From: Agrobacterium rosae
Lineage (GTDB): Bacteria; Pseudomonadota; Alphaproteobacteria; Rhizobiales; Rhizobiaceae
Direction of reading: 5' to 3'
Assembly (NCBI RefSeq): GCF_002915175.1
Contig: NZ_NXEJ01000004.1
Span: forward strand, 1-64,000
Length of the DNA: 64,000 nucleotides
Numbering within the stretch: position 1 is the stretch's first letter; each line of letters starts with the position of its first letter. The notes beneath the pieces are model-generated. The model saw only the letters and a program-made list of their open reading frames with translations, was not told where the DNA came from and searched no databases. The position numbers were made by a program, and so were the translations under genes. Below are positions 27,791 through 37,052 of the stretch, piece after piece.

Positions 27791-29845
27791 ATGGCAACCA
27801 AAGTCAAAGAAAACGAAGAAGCAGAAAACGAACGCGATAGCGCTACGGATGGGCCGCTTCTCGATCTTTCAGATGACGCGGTCAAGAAGATGATCAAGGC
27901 CGCGAAAAAACGCGGCTACGTCACTATGGATGAGCTGAACGAAGTTCTGCCATCGGATCAGGTCGATCCTGATCGCATCGAAGACATCATGGCGATGCTC
28001 AGTGAAATGGGCATCAATGTCGTCGAGGACGAGGACGCCGAAGAGGCGCCTGCGGAAGCCGAAGACAAAGATGCCGAGGATGAAGAAGCCGAGGGTGGCG
28101 AACTTGCGCCTTCCAGCGGCACGGCCCTTGCGACCGCCAAGAAGAAAGAGCCGACCGACCGTACCGATGACCCGGTGCGCATGTATCTGCGCGAGATGGG
28201 CTCGGTCGAGCTTCTGTCGCGTGAAGGCGAAATTGCGATTGCAAAGCGCATCGAGGCTGGCCGCGAGACGATGATCTCCGGCCTGTGCGAAAGCCCGTTG
28301 ACGTTCCAGGCGCTGATCATCTGGCGCGACGAACTCAACGAAGGCACAACGCTGCTGCGCGAGATCATCGATCTCGAAACGACCTATTCCGGCCCTGAAG
28401 CCAAGGCTGCGCCGCAGTTCCAGAGCCCTGAAAAGATCGAGGCTGACCGCAAGGCTGCCGAAGAGAAGGAAAAGGTTCGTCGCCTGCGCAATCCCGGCGG
28501 TGAAGACGATGTGACCAATGTCGGCGGCGAAGGCCTTCCGCATGAAGAGGAAGAAGAGGACGACGACGAGTCCAACCTTTCTCTGGCTGCGATGGAAGCC
28601 GAACTGCGTCCGCAGGTCATGGAAACGCTGGATACGATTGCCGACACCTACAAGAAGCTACGCAAGCTTCAGGACCAGCAGGTGGAGGCACGTCTTGCTT
28701 GCACCGGCACGCTGTCCACGGGGCAGGAACGTCGCTACAAGGAACTGAAGGATCAGTTGATCACGGCTGTGAAGTCGCTGTCGCTGAACCAGAACCGCGT
28801 CGACAGCCTTGTCGAGCAGCTCTACGACATTTCCAAGCGTCTCATGCAGAACGAAGGTCGCCTTTTGCGCCTTGCCGAATCCTATGGCGTCAAGCGTGAC
28901 AGCTTCCTGGAGCAGTATCACGGTGCGGAACTCGATCCGAACTGGATGAAGTCGATTGCCAATCTGGCCGCCAAAGGCTGGAAGGAATTCGCGCGCGAAG
29001 AAAACAATACGATCCGCGATATCCGCATGGAAATTCAGAATCTGGCGCAGGAAACCGGTATTTCCGTCGCTGAATTCCGCCGCATCGTCTCCATGGTCCA
29101 GAAGGGCGAGCGCGAAGCGCGCATCGCCAAGAAGGAAATGGTCGAAGCCAACCTGCGTCTGGTTATCTCGATTGCGAAGAAATACACCAACCGTGGTTTG
29201 CAGTTCCTCGATCTCATTCAGGAAGGCAATATCGGCCTGATGAAGGCGGTCGACAAGTTCGAATACCGTCGCGGTTACAAGTTCTCGACCTATGCGACGT
29301 GGTGGATCCGTCAGGCAATCACCCGTTCGATTGCCGACCAGGCTCGTACCATCCGTATTCCGGTGCACATGATCGAAACGATCAACAAGATCGTCCGTAC
29401 ATCGCGCCAGATGCTGCATGAAATTGGTCGCGAACCGACACCGGAAGAGCTGGCTGAAAAGCTGGCCATGCCGCTTGAAAAGGTGCGCAAGGTTTTGAAA
29501 ATCGCCAAGGAGCCGATCTCGCTCGAAACCCCCGTGGGTGACGAAGAGGATTCGCATCTGGGTGACTTCATCGAAGACAAGAACGCGCTTTTGCCCATCG
29601 ATGCTGCCATTCAGGCCAATCTGCGCGAAACCACGACCCGCGTTCTGGCCTCGCTGACCCCACGCGAAGAGCGCGTTCTGCGTATGCGCTTCGGCATCGG
29701 TATGAACACGGACCACACGCTGGAAGAAGTCGGACAGCAGTTCTCGGTCACCCGCGAACGTATTCGTCAGATCGAAGCCAAGGCTCTGCGCAAGCTCAAG
29801 CACCCAAGCCGTTCGCGCAAGCTGCGCTCGTTCCTGGACAGCTGA
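27791..29845 (+). CDS. rpoD: RNA polymerase primary sigma factor (sigma-70)
   Basis: The housekeeping sigma factor, 684 residues. Region 1.1 spans the N-terminus, followed by a highly acidic linker (about 78-105). Region 1.2 starts near residue 126 ([11 protein letters not shown]). The non-conserved insert typical of alphaproteobacteria follows. Region 2 begins near 446 ([14 protein letters not shown]) and contains the promoter-melting segment [15 protein letters not shown]. Region 4 begins near 622 ([14 protein letters not shown]) with the -35 helix-turn-helix [17 protein letters not shown]. All parts are intact and at usual length. A terminator follows closely. Confidence 0.98.
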   Translation: MATKVKENEEAENERDSATDGPLLDLSDDAVKKMIKAAKKRGYVTMDELNEVLPSDQVDPDRIEDIMAMLSEMGINVVEDEDAEEAPAEAEDKDAEDEEAEGGELAPSSGTALATAKKKEPTDRTDDPVRMYLREMGSVELLSREGEIAIAKRIEAGRETMISGLCESPLTFQALIIWRDELNEGTTLLREIIDLETTYSGPEAKAAPQFQSPEKIEADRKAAEEKEKVRRLRNPGGEDDVTNVGGEGLPHEEEEEDDDESNLSLAAMEAELRPQVMETLDTIADTYKKLRKLQDQQVEARLACTGTLSTGQERRYKELKDQLITAVKSLSLNQNRVDSLVEQLYDISKRLMQNEGRLLRLAESYGVKRDSFLEQYHGAELDPNWMKSIANLAAKGWKEFAREENNTIRDIRMEIQNLAQETGISVAEFRRIVSMVQKGEREARIAKKEMVEANLRLVISIAKKYTNRGLQFLDLIQEGNIGLMKAVDKFEYRRGYKFSTYATWWIRQAITRSIADQARTIRIPVHMIETINKIVRTSRQMLHEIGREPTPEELAEKLAMPLEKVRKVLKIAKEPISLETPVGDEEDSHLGDFIEDKNALLPIDAAIQANLRETTTRVLASLTPREERVLRMRFGIGMNTDHTLEEVGQQFSVTRERIRQIEAKALRKLKHPSRSRKLRSFLDS

Positions 29846-29867
29846 GTTTTCGTCAGTGGAAGACATC

Positions 29868-29902
29868 AAACCCGGTCAGTTTCTGGCCGGGTTTTTCTTT
29901 TT
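29868..29902 (+). terminator. Rho-independent terminator after rpoD
   Basis: A 12-bp stem AAACCCGGTCAG with CTGGCCGGGTTT, a 3-base loop and a run of T broken by one C. It closes the rpoD transcript. Confidence 0.92.
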
Positions 29903-29961
29903 TCGGATGGTGATTGCACCGGAAACCGCTATCTCTAGCAATCAAAGGACATGACGCCCTG

Positions 29962-30954
29962 ATGGTAACGACCGGCAAGAACAAATGGTGGCACGGGAGC
30001 TGGACAATCCCGCTCTCGATCATGCTGCATGTTCTTATCGGAACGAGCTATCTGCTGTGGCCGGGACCGACGCCAGCTCCCGCCGAGCCGGAGAGCGTCA
30101 GCGTGGAAATGGTAGAGCCACCCAAAGAGGAGCCGCCACCAAAACCCGAAGAGAAAAAGCCGGAAGAGAAAAAGGCGCAAGAGCCACCGCCACCGCCGCC
30201 TGCGGAAGAAAAGCCCAAGGAGGAACCTCCACAACCACCTGCGCCATCGCAGATGCCGAATGTGGCCATTCGTCCCGGTCCAACGCAGATGGACGAACGC
30301 GATGAACCTGGCCAGCAGGAAGCGGGTGGTCAGGAACAGAAGACACCGGATAAACAGGAAGAGCCTCCGCAGCCTGTGGCCCCACCGTCTCCGGATCCCA
30401 TTGAAACCGAACCAACGTCCGAGCCGCCGCCCACGGCACCGACTGCGGAGCAGGGGGAAATACCGGCTGCTGACGCGCCCGTGCCTGCTGATGTTGCCGC
30501 CGTGGCTGTTCCGATACCCAAGCCGGAGGTAACGCCGGCACCTGCGCAGCCCGTAAAAGCCCCGCCGGATGGAGAGGGCGATCCCACGCTAAAGCCTGCG
30601 AAAAAGATACTTGTCGGTGCAAAGCGCCCCGGTCCGATGTTGCGACAGATCATGGGCAACCTGCCACCCCGCGAAAGGGTGGGGCAATTGTGCGTTGCTG
30701 AGGCGATGGCGCAGATCAAGGAAGACAGAAAAGGCCATTATGACGGGCTGGAGCCGCATACGGGCAAGAACTATCCGATTGTCGGAAACGTGATGGACGC
30801 TAAAGGCGCATTCAATGTCGGCACACAGTGGTTTCCCATCGATTACCGCTGCGAAGTCGATATCGATAATTACCTCGTCACCGACTTTCGATACAGAATC
30901 GGCCCAAAACTGTCTCCCGACGATATCAAGCGGCTAGGTCTGGTCCTGCGCTAG
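29962..30954 (+). CDS. DUF930 protein with TonB-like proline/glutamate-rich linker
   Basis: About 330 residues. One N-terminal membrane span (SWTIPLSIMLHVLIGTSYLLW) is followed by about 170 residues very rich in Pro, Glu and Lys, including long P-E-E-K repeats. The globular C-terminal domain from LPPRERVGQLCVAEAMAQI onward matches DUF930. The topology resembles TonB: an inner-membrane anchor, a stiff periplasm-spanning arm and a C-terminal domain. There are no ExbB/ExbD genes nearby and DUF930 is not a TonB domain, so energy transduction is only a structural analogy. I chose the ATG at 29962; a TTG at 29914 is possible. Function unknown. Confidence 0.78.
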   Translation: MVTTGKNKWWHGSWTIPLSIMLHVLIGTSYLLWPGPTPAPAEPESVSVEMVEPPKEEPPPKPEEKKPEEKKAQEPPPPPPAEEKPKEEPPQPPAPSQMPNVAIRPGPTQMDERDEPGQQEAGGQEQKTPDKQEEPPQPVAPPSPDPIETEPTSEPPPTAPTAEQGEIPAADAPVPADVAAVAVPIPKPEVTPAPAQPVKAPPDGEGDPTLKPAKKILVGAKRPGPMLRQIMGNLPPRERVGQLCVAEAMAQIKEDRKGHYDGLEPHTGKNYPIVGNVMDAKGAFNVGTQWFPIDYRCEVDIDNYLVTDFRYRIGPKLSPDDIKRLGLVLR

Positions 30955-30963
30955 CAGCTCCGT

Positions 30964-33516
30964 TCAGGCCGCCACCGTTTTATCCACCAACCGCCCGATG
31001 GTGGCCATCAAAGCCTCTTCATCATAGGGTTTGCGGATAACGGGAACGTGAGAAAATTCAGGCGGGATCATGATGCCATCGGCATAACCGGTTGCAAACA
31101 TGAAGGGAATGTTGCGACGAAGAAGCTCATAGGCCACGGGAATCGATGTGTCCGAGCCGAGATTGATGTCCAGAATGGCGACATCGGGTGTCTGGCTTTT
31201 CAGCTTGTCCAGCGCCGTTGCAGACGATGTTGATGTCTCGATGTTGGTTACACCGTGAGATTCAAGCATGTACTCGACATCCATGGCGATAAGCATTTGA
31301 TCTTCAACAAGAAATACCCGCAATGGTTCCTCCGCGGAATAAGGTGTGTAATCATTGTGAATGCCGACCGCAGCATCATGCGTCGCGGAGGAAGGCCCTG
31401 CCGTCGCATGACGGGCAGGCAGCACGATTTCGGCTTCGATGCCGTGCGTGTGGTAGGTGATCTTGCTTTTGCCACCCAGATCGTAGGGCACGCTGCGGCT
31501 GATCAGGGCTGAGCCGAAGCCGGTTCTGGTTGGCGGTGTGACTGTCGCAGACACTGTCTCGCGCCACGAGATCACGCAGTCACCGACGTCGTTCAGCTCC
31601 CACGAAATCGAAAGCTTGCCGCCAGCCAGCGCAAGGGCGCCGTACTTCGCAGCATTGGTGGCCAGCTCGTGCAGCACCAGCGCCATGACGGAAAATGCGC
31701 GTGAATCCAGCAGGATATTCGGGCCATTGGCCTCGATTTCACTGTCGGGCGAGCGATGTGGCGATAGCTCCGCGTCCAGCAGATCCCGAAGCAGCCCGCC
31801 GCCTTCACCGCGCACCACCTGATCATGCGCAAAGGACAGCGCCTGAATGCGCCCTTTCAAGGCAGAAACATATTCTTGAAGTGTGCGGCCTTCTTGCGTG
31901 GGATTGCCGACCAGCGACTTGATGATGGCCAGAACGTTTTTAACGCGGTGGTTCAACTCTTCATTCAGCATGCGCTGGCGCACTTCCGCCTGCGCACGCT
32001 CACCGGCCATCAATTCACTGTGGCGGAAGGCGACTTCCACCAGAGCAACGCGGGCGGCTTCGGCAATTTGCCGGTCTTCTTCCGTCCATGGCTGCGCCTG
32101 CTTGTGAACGGTCTCTTTCCACAGCGCGAAGCTTTTGCGCGGCGTCAACCGGTCGCCCAGCGGGCCGGTCTCATAGGATTTATCGGGATTTCCACCCCAG
32201 TTCAGTGTCTGGACCAGCTCGCGCCGGAAGAACATCAGGTAGTCGTTCTTGACCTGAGAGAGCGGCACGGCCAGCACGCCGGCAACGTCGCCCGAAATGC
32301 TTTCCGCTTCCGGCAGGTGGTTGATCAACGCGTGGGTCGCCCAGACACGGCCTTCTGAAACGGAACTCACCAACCGCCCCAGTTGCGGTGCCAGCAGCTC
32401 CGGCGGCGCATAGCCTATGCTGAACCAGCGCTCGTTCATCCACACACCGACACCATCGCAAGGGAGAAGCCTGCTGAAATCAGGCAGGTTCTCGACCAGC
32501 AACTCTTCGACATTGTTGTGATGGGCGGCAAGACGAAGGAACTTGTCGAGTGACGCATGTGCGTCATAGGCAGTGGCCAGCTTTTTCTTTTGCTTCAATG
32601 CCTGCAGATGCAGTGAGAAAAACTCTCCGAACATCTCGGCGGCAATCCGCATGGGCATCGGCAAGATGCGCGGAGAATAATGATGACAGGCAATCAGGCC
32701 CCACAATTCTCCATCATTGATGATGGAGATGGACATGGAGGCCGATACGCCCATATTGCGCAGATATTCGCAATGGATGGGAGAAACGCTGCGAAGGTGT
32801 GAGAATGACAGGTCCAGCGGCTCGCCGGAGGCATCGATCACGGGTTCGATTGGGATACGCTCGCCATTGGAATCCGAGATGATGCGCAGGGTGTTTTTCA
32901 GATAGAGCGCACGTGCCTGCTGGGGAATGTCGCTGGCCGGAAAATACTGACCGAGAAAGCTTTCCAGAGCAGGCTGCTTGGCCTCCGAGATGACTTTGCC
33001 AGCACCATCCTGCTCGAACCGGTAAACCATCACTCGGTCATAACCCAGCATCGCCTTGACCAGTCGCGTGGTGCGGGAAATCAGGCTATCGACGTTATCA
33101 GCTTCGCGAATGCGGTCGATCATCAGTTGGGCTGTGTGCAAAGGCTGCGATTCGTCACTGGCCGGTTCAAGCTCGATGATGGAAACCGATTTGTATCGGT
33201 GTATCGCAACGTCGAATGTTTTTCCGTTCGGCAGTTTGACCTTGGGAAGCATGGCCGGGCGGCTGCTGTTTGCCGTCACCGTCAGTGCGTTTCTCAAATC
33301 GTGGACAAGATCGTTGCCGAAGAATTCTTCAATCGGTCGACCGATGATGTCGCCAGACAATCCCGTGATCTCATTCCAGTTTAGGGAATGGCGCAGCACG
33401 GTGCGCATGGCACTATCACACGCGACAAGACAACCATGCGGCTGAATATAACCGGGAATGTGAATAGGTTCAATGTCGCAGTTTGTAAGATCGACCTGCT
33501 GAACTGGCGACGTCAT
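30964..33516 (-). CDS. Bacteriophytochrome histidine kinase with fused receiver (Agp2-like)
   Basis: A red/far-red photoreceptor kinase of 850 residues. Order: PAS, GAF, PHY, HWE-type histidine kinase, receiver. Cys13 (LTNCDIEP) is the N-terminal biliverdin attachment site of bacteriophytochromes. PASDIPQQA in the GAF domain is the chromophore-pocket motif with its conserved Asp. LNHRVKNVLAIIKSLV is the phospho-acceptor helix of HWE kinases. The receiver's phosphorylated Asp is in VAILDINLG near residue 783. Length and domain order match Agp2 (AtBphP2) of Agrobacterium, a bathyphytochrome with a far-red-absorbing ground state. The ATG at 33516 was chosen from the family N-terminus. No heme oxygenase is nearby. 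Confidence 0.93.
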   Translation of the reverse strand: MTSPVQQVDLTNCDIEPIHIPGYIQPHGCLVACDSAMRTVLRHSLNWNEITGLSGDIIGRPIEEFFGNDLVHDLRNALTVTANSSRPAMLPKVKLPNGKTFDVAIHRYKSVSIIELEPASDESQPLHTAQLMIDRIREADNVDSLISRTTRLVKAMLGYDRVMVYRFEQDGAGKVISEAKQPALESFLGQYFPASDIPQQARALYLKNTLRIISDSNGERIPIEPVIDASGEPLDLSFSHLRSVSPIHCEYLRNMGVSASMSISIINDGELWGLIACHHYSPRILPMPMRIAAEMFGEFFSLHLQALKQKKKLATAYDAHASLDKFLRLAAHHNNVEELLVENLPDFSRLLPCDGVGVWMNERWFSIGYAPPELLAPQLGRLVSSVSEGRVWATHALINHLPEAESISGDVAGVLAVPLSQVKNDYLMFFRRELVQTLNWGGNPDKSYETGPLGDRLTPRKSFALWKETVHKQAQPWTEEDRQIAEAARVALVEVAFRHSELMAGERAQAEVRQRMLNEELNHRVKNVLAIIKSLVGNPTQEGRTLQEYVSALKGRIQALSFAHDQVVRGEGGGLLRDLLDAELSPHRSPDSEIEANGPNILLDSRAFSVMALVLHELATNAAKYGALALAGGKLSISWELNDVGDCVISWRETVSATVTPPTRTGFGSALISRSVPYDLGGKSKITYHTHGIEAEIVLPARHATAGPSSATHDAAVGIHNDYTPYSAEEPLRVFLVEDQMLIAMDVEYMLESHGVTNIETSTSSATALDKLKSQTPDVAILDINLGSDTSIPVAYELLRRNIPFMFATGYADGIMIPPEFSHVPVIRKPYDEEALMATIGRLVDKTVAA

Positions 33517-33796
33517 ATGTTGGTCTTTCGATGGCAAGCTGTGGCGATGTCTGTCTGGCTTATTGTTTTCAATAAACGATTTTGCACTAAAAGAAATGTA
33601 TCGAACAACTGTCTCGGAACTTGCTGAATGATATCGTCGTTTCGTACATCGGTATAGTCGAACATTCTTTATGTGGTTCCCTTGTGTGCCCATTCCGTTT
33701 TAATTTTAAACGTGGAAGGGCTGCACAAAACATCGCTTGATTACATCAAACGTATCAGCCTCATGTTTGGTTCCAGACCCGAAAGCAAAAATCACA

Positions 33797-34219
33797 GTGC
33801 CACAAACATTACTCTCCATAACCACGCGCGGGCAGGGACTCTATGAGTTCACGGCCCAGGCTAAAGCCTTCATAAAAGCATCTGCCCAGGAAGAAGGCCT
33901 TCTTACCGTCTTCGTGCGCCACACATCCTGCTCGCTGTTGATTCAGGAAAATGCGGACCCGGATGTGCAGCGTGATCTGAAGACTTTCTTCGCGCGGCTC
34001 GTCCCGCCATCCAGTGATCCCTCCATGGTCTGGGTCGTCCACACCATGGAAGGGCCGGACGACATGCCAGCGCACATCAAATCGGCGCTGACGCAGGTGT
34101 CGATCGGCATTCCGGTGTCCGGGGGCAAACTCGTTTTGGGAACATGGCAGGGCATCTATCTTTTCGAACATAGAAACCAGCCCCATGAACGGCAGATCGT
34201 CCTGCACCTGTCGGCTTGA
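33797..34219 (+). CDS. YjbQ family protein (secondary thiamine-phosphate synthase-like)
   Basis: A 140-residue protein of the UPF0047/YjbQ fold. Diagnostic segments are VFVRHTSCSLLIQENADPDV and the C-terminal LVLGTWQGIYLFEHRN, the latter holding metal-binding residues. Some YjbQ proteins can make thiamine phosphate weakly, but the physiological role is unsettled. I propose a GTG start at 33797 because the family begins at about that point. No good ribosome site is visible, and TTG codons upstream (33737, 33767) are alternatives. It is divergent from the phytochrome gene across 280 bases with no other gene. Confidence 0.85.
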   Translation: MPQTLLSITTRGQGLYEFTAQAKAFIKASAQEEGLLTVFVRHTSCSLLIQENADPDVQRDLKTFFARLVPPSSDPSMVWVVHTMEGPDDMPAHIKSALTQVSIGIPVSGGKLVLGTWQGIYLFEHRNQPHERQIVLHLSA

Positions 34220-34354
34220 GGGCGGCAAATCGGCAGTTTGCCGCCATGAATACAGGCTGAACGGCTGGTTCGGAAAACATTCACACGCCGCTGATTATCG
34301 TGATGACAGTCGACCGGGATGCCAGACATTCCGGCGAACGTGAGGAAACGGAGT

Positions 34355-34708
34355 ATGACAATGATCAGCACATTTGCAAAAGCAGGCGTTGCGGCCCTTA
34401 TCGCCCTTGGTGGTATCTCTGCGACGGCATCCGCCGCGTCGGCGGGACCGGACGTTCAATACCGAGTTTACGTGCAAGATGGTTATCGTCACGGCGGCCC
34501 CCAGGGCTGGGGTCGTCCGGATCGCGGCCGCGATCGTGACCGTTGCGCACCTTGGATGGCCGAAGAAAAAGCCAGCCGCATGGGCCTTCGTCGCGCCCGC
34601 GTCGTTGACGTGTCTCCGCGCCGCGTCGTCGTTGCCGGTTTCGATCGCCAAGGTCGCGACCGTGTGGTCTTCGCAAACGTCCGTGGTTGCCCGGTCATCC
34701 GCCGCTAA
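34355..34708 (+). CDS. Small secreted arginine-rich protein of unknown function
   Basis: A 117-residue protein with a clear signal peptide (FAKAGVAALIALGGISATASA), probable cleavage near residue 28. The mature part is very basic, with clusters RPDRGRDRDR and RRARVVDVSPRRVVV. It has just two cysteines, in RCAPW and RGCPV, which could form one disulfide in the periplasm. I do not recognise a family beyond similar small rhizobial periplasmic proteins. GGAAACGGAG before the ATG is a good ribosome site. A strong bidirectional terminator follows. A role at the envelope is likely from the signal peptide alone. Confidence 0.75.
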   Translation: MTMISTFAKAGVAALIALGGISATASAASAGPDVQYRVYVQDGYRHGGPQGWGRPDRGRDRDRCAPWMAEEKASRMGLRRARVVDVSPRRVVVAGFDRQGRDRVVFANVRGCPVIRR

Positions 34709-34735
34709 CGGTTAGATCCAATCACTGAATCAAAG

Positions 34736-34772
34736 AAAACCCCTCGCCGTATTGCACGGCGAGGGGTTTTTT
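34736..34772. terminator. Bidirectional rho-independent terminator
   Basis: A 15-bp perfect stem AAAACCCCTCGCCGT around a 5-base loop, with T tracts on both strands (TTTTTT on plus; the A-rich flank gives T on minus). It ends the small basic protein transcript and also the convergent SIMPL gene. Confidence 0.93.
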
Positions 34773-34820
34773 GATTGTGGAGCCGGGGTGAAAAGAGGCG
34801 CAGTTTTGCGCCTCCTCTTC

Positions 34821-35558
34821 CTATTGCTCCAGTGCGAATGTCACGTTGACATTGACCTTATAGGTGTTTTCACCTGCGGCGATCGGTACGCTATCGGATT
34901 TTTCCATCGCGGCTGCCCGCATCATGGTCTGTGGAACGGGCATAGGCCGCTGCATATTTTCGCTGATTTCGAGAATACGGCCGAGTTTCACACCGGCTGC
35001 TTCCGTCAGCGTCTTCGCCTTGGCAACGGCATCCGCCACCGCCGCTTTGCGCGCTTCTGTCACGGTCGCATCGGGCTTGTCGTTGGTAAAGGCGATATCG
35101 CCGCCCTGATTGATTCCAAGCTTGACCGAGCTGTCCAGAATCTCGCCCAGCTTGGCAAGATCACGCACCCGCACCGTTAAGCCATTGGTGACCTGATAAC
35201 CGGTGATCTCAGGCGGAACGTAGACGCCGTCCTTGGGCTCGAACTGTTTGTAAAGCGGCTGCACGGAAAAATTGCTCGTCTGCAGGTCACGGTCGGCAAT
35301 GCCTGCGGATTTCAACGCAGCCTGAACCTCTTTCATGGCCTTGCTGTTTTCGGTCAGCGCTGCTGCCGCCGTTTCCGCCTGCTTCACCACGCTGAACGAC
35401 AAAACCGCCATATCCGGTGCCACCGCCGCGTCACCTTCTCCCGAAACGCTTATAACAGGCTCACGCTTCGTGCTTTCCTGGGCCGATACGGCTATGGGCA
35501 GAACGGCAAGTGCGGTAAAAGCGCCAAGCGCCACGGTGCGTGCTAGTATCGATGTCAT
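34821..35558 (-). CDS. SIMPL domain (DUF541) periplasmic protein
   Basis: A 245-residue exported protein. The signal peptide (ARTVALGAFTALAVLPIAVSA) is followed by the SIMPL/DUF541 fold: ISVSGEGDAAVAPDMAVLSF at its start, then [12 protein letters not shown] alternation of strands and helices and the C-terminal strand KVNVNVTFAL. Some homologues affect oxidative-stress resistance or outer-membrane function, but no common mechanism is established. AAGAGGAG precedes the ATG at 35558. It stands alone between the shared terminator and the tRNA gene. Confidence 0.88.
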   Translation of the reverse strand: MTSILARTVALGAFTALAVLPIAVSAQESTKREPVISVSGEGDAAVAPDMAVLSFSVVKQAETAAAALTENSKAMKEVQAALKSAGIADRDLQTSNFSVQPLYKQFEPKDGVYVPPEITGYQVTNGLTVRVRDLAKLGEILDSSVKLGINQGGDIAFTNDKPDATVTEARKAAVADAVAKAKTLTEAAGVKLGRILEISENMQRPMPVPQTMMRAAAMEKSDSVPIAAGENTYKVNVNVTFALEQ

Positions 35559-35744
35559 TGAAGCTCCTCTTATTTTAGCGTCCCTGCTGCCGGTGTCGCA
35601 GGAGATTATGGGACTAATACGGCATAGTTTGCCCATGCGACCATGACAACGGCTTGTCGCATCCAAAAAATTCCGCTAAAGCCAAATCCGCGTCAGGTTG
35701 AACCATTGCAACCCCGCATTCCGACCCGCTTCACGCAATCGGAA

Positions 35745-35820
35745 GGGCCTGTAGCTCAATGGTTAGAGCCGGCGGCTCATAACCGCTTGGTTGGGAGTTC
35801 GAGTCTCTCCGGGCCCACCA
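35745..35820 (+). tRNA. tRNA with CAU anticodon, probably tRNA-Ile2
   Basis: A 76-base cloverleaf with encoded CCA. Acceptor GGGCCTG pairs with the bases before CCACCA, the D-arm is GCTCAATGGTTAGAGC, the anticodon stem GCGG/CCGC encloses CTCATAA, and the T-arm contains GTTCGAGTC. The anticodon CAU fits elongator Met or the lysidine-modified Ile2. The variable region (CTTGGTT) and D-arm are close to E. coli tRNA-Ile2, so I favour Ile2, which reads AUA. It is not an initiator tRNA: the anticodon stem lacks the three G-C pairs typical of initiators. Confidence 0.93.
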
Positions 35821-35935
35821 CACATCTTCTGACATTCCCACGTCTTCCGTCCCAGACTTGCCAAGATCGCGCCTTAGCGGCTTGTATCTGCATCACCTCT
35901 CATGTCAGAGGATAGGACTGCGTGGAGACTGATAC

Positions 35936-37015
35936 ATGATGAGAACGATATTGGCCGGACGGTTACGGGCAGGACTGGTATTTGCGGCTTCCCTTTTTGC
36001 GTGGGGCGCGGCCAGTGCTACGCCTGTGCTGGTGGTCGATACGGCAAGTCGCGAGGTCCTTTATCAGGAGGATGCCGGGGTGCCGTGGTACCCGGCGTCA
36101 ACGACCAAGCTCATGACGGCGCTGGTTGTTTTCGAGGCACTGCGGTCCGGTGAGGTGACCTTGACCACGCCGGTCATGATGACGCGCAACGCGACGAAAC
36201 AGGCATTTCTGGAGTCCGGTCTGACCTTCGGGCGCACGATGACACTCGAAGATGCGCTTTTTGCAGCACTGACGGCCTCGGCAAACGATGTTGCGGTCGC
36301 CTTGGCAGAAGCGGTGGCTTCCGATGAGAGCCTGTTCGTTCAGCGAATGAATGCGCAGGCCACGCGCCTTGGTATGACGGGAACGCATTTTTCCAGCCCG
36401 AACGGCCTGTTTGACCGCAGCAATTATTCGACGGCGCGTGATCTTGCGATTCTCGGAATGGAAATCGACCGGGTATTTCCGGAATATAGCCGTTTCTTTC
36501 AGGGCTCAGCCGTCGTCATCGATGGCAAGGAGGTCAAATCCAACAATGCTTTGCTGACGCGTTTCAGCGGTACGGTGGGAATGAAAACCGGGTTCCTGTG
36601 TGCATCGGGCCGCAATTACGTCGGCCTTGCCACGCGCAATGGCAAGCGGGTGATGGTGGTCGTTCTGGGTGCCACGACGGAGCGGGAACGCAACGAACGA
36701 TCTGCACAATATTTGACCCAGGCATTTGACGGCCAGTTGACGGCATCAGGGCCTGTCGAGGCGGTGCAAAACCATCCCGAGGTCGCACCGCAGGATATGC
36801 GCATCCGTCTCTGCACGGACAAGAGTGCTGCCTATGAGGCCGAGCGCGAAGCGCTTTATCCCATGGGATTGCCGGGACACGAATCGTTTCTGCATGACCA
36901 GATCGCGGGGCAGGTCCGCACCATAACCACCTGGCCCAGCGATACCGCGGTGGACGTGCCGCTTCCGAAACCACGTCCGTTGCAGGCACAACCGGCAACC
37001 GGTTCCGCCGGGTAA
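35936..37015 (+). CDS. D-alanyl-D-alanine carboxypeptidase (low-molecular-weight PBP)
   Basis: A periplasmic PBP that trims the terminal D-Ala from peptidoglycan stem peptides. In 359 residues it has a signal peptide (RAGLVFAASLFAWGAASA), the acylation Ser in S-T-T-K (PASTTKLM, about 54-61), the second motif S-A-N (TASAND) and K-T-G (MKTGF). This is the full penicillin-binding triad. It belongs to the PBP5/6 (S11) group, with a C-terminal extension rich in Pro that lacks a clear amphipathic anchor. An in-frame second ATG follows the first directly. The next gene is 37 bases downstream. Confidence 0.93.
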   Translation: MMRTILAGRLRAGLVFAASLFAWGAASATPVLVVDTASREVLYQEDAGVPWYPASTTKLMTALVVFEALRSGEVTLTTPVMMTRNATKQAFLESGLTFGRTMTLEDALFAALTASANDVAVALAEAVASDESLFVQRMNAQATRLGMTGTHFSSPNGLFDRSNYSTARDLAILGMEIDRVFPEYSRFFQGSAVVIDGKEVKSNNALLTRFSGTVGMKTGFLCASGRNYVGLATRNGKRVMVVVLGATTERERNERSAQYLTQAFDGQLTASGPVEAVQNHPEVAPQDMRIRLCTDKSAAYEAEREALYPMGLPGHESFLHDQIAGQVRTITTWPSDTAVDVPLPKPRPLQAQPATGSAG

Positions 37016-37052
37016 AAGCTTCTCGCGAATGCAGAACATTGGAGAATACGTC

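Noticed and set aside
35745-35820. The tRNA as initiator tRNA-Met
   Set aside because: Initiator tRNAs have three consecutive G-C pairs in the anticodon stem and a mismatched first acceptor pair. Here the acceptor is fully paired and the anticodon stem is GCGG/CCGC.
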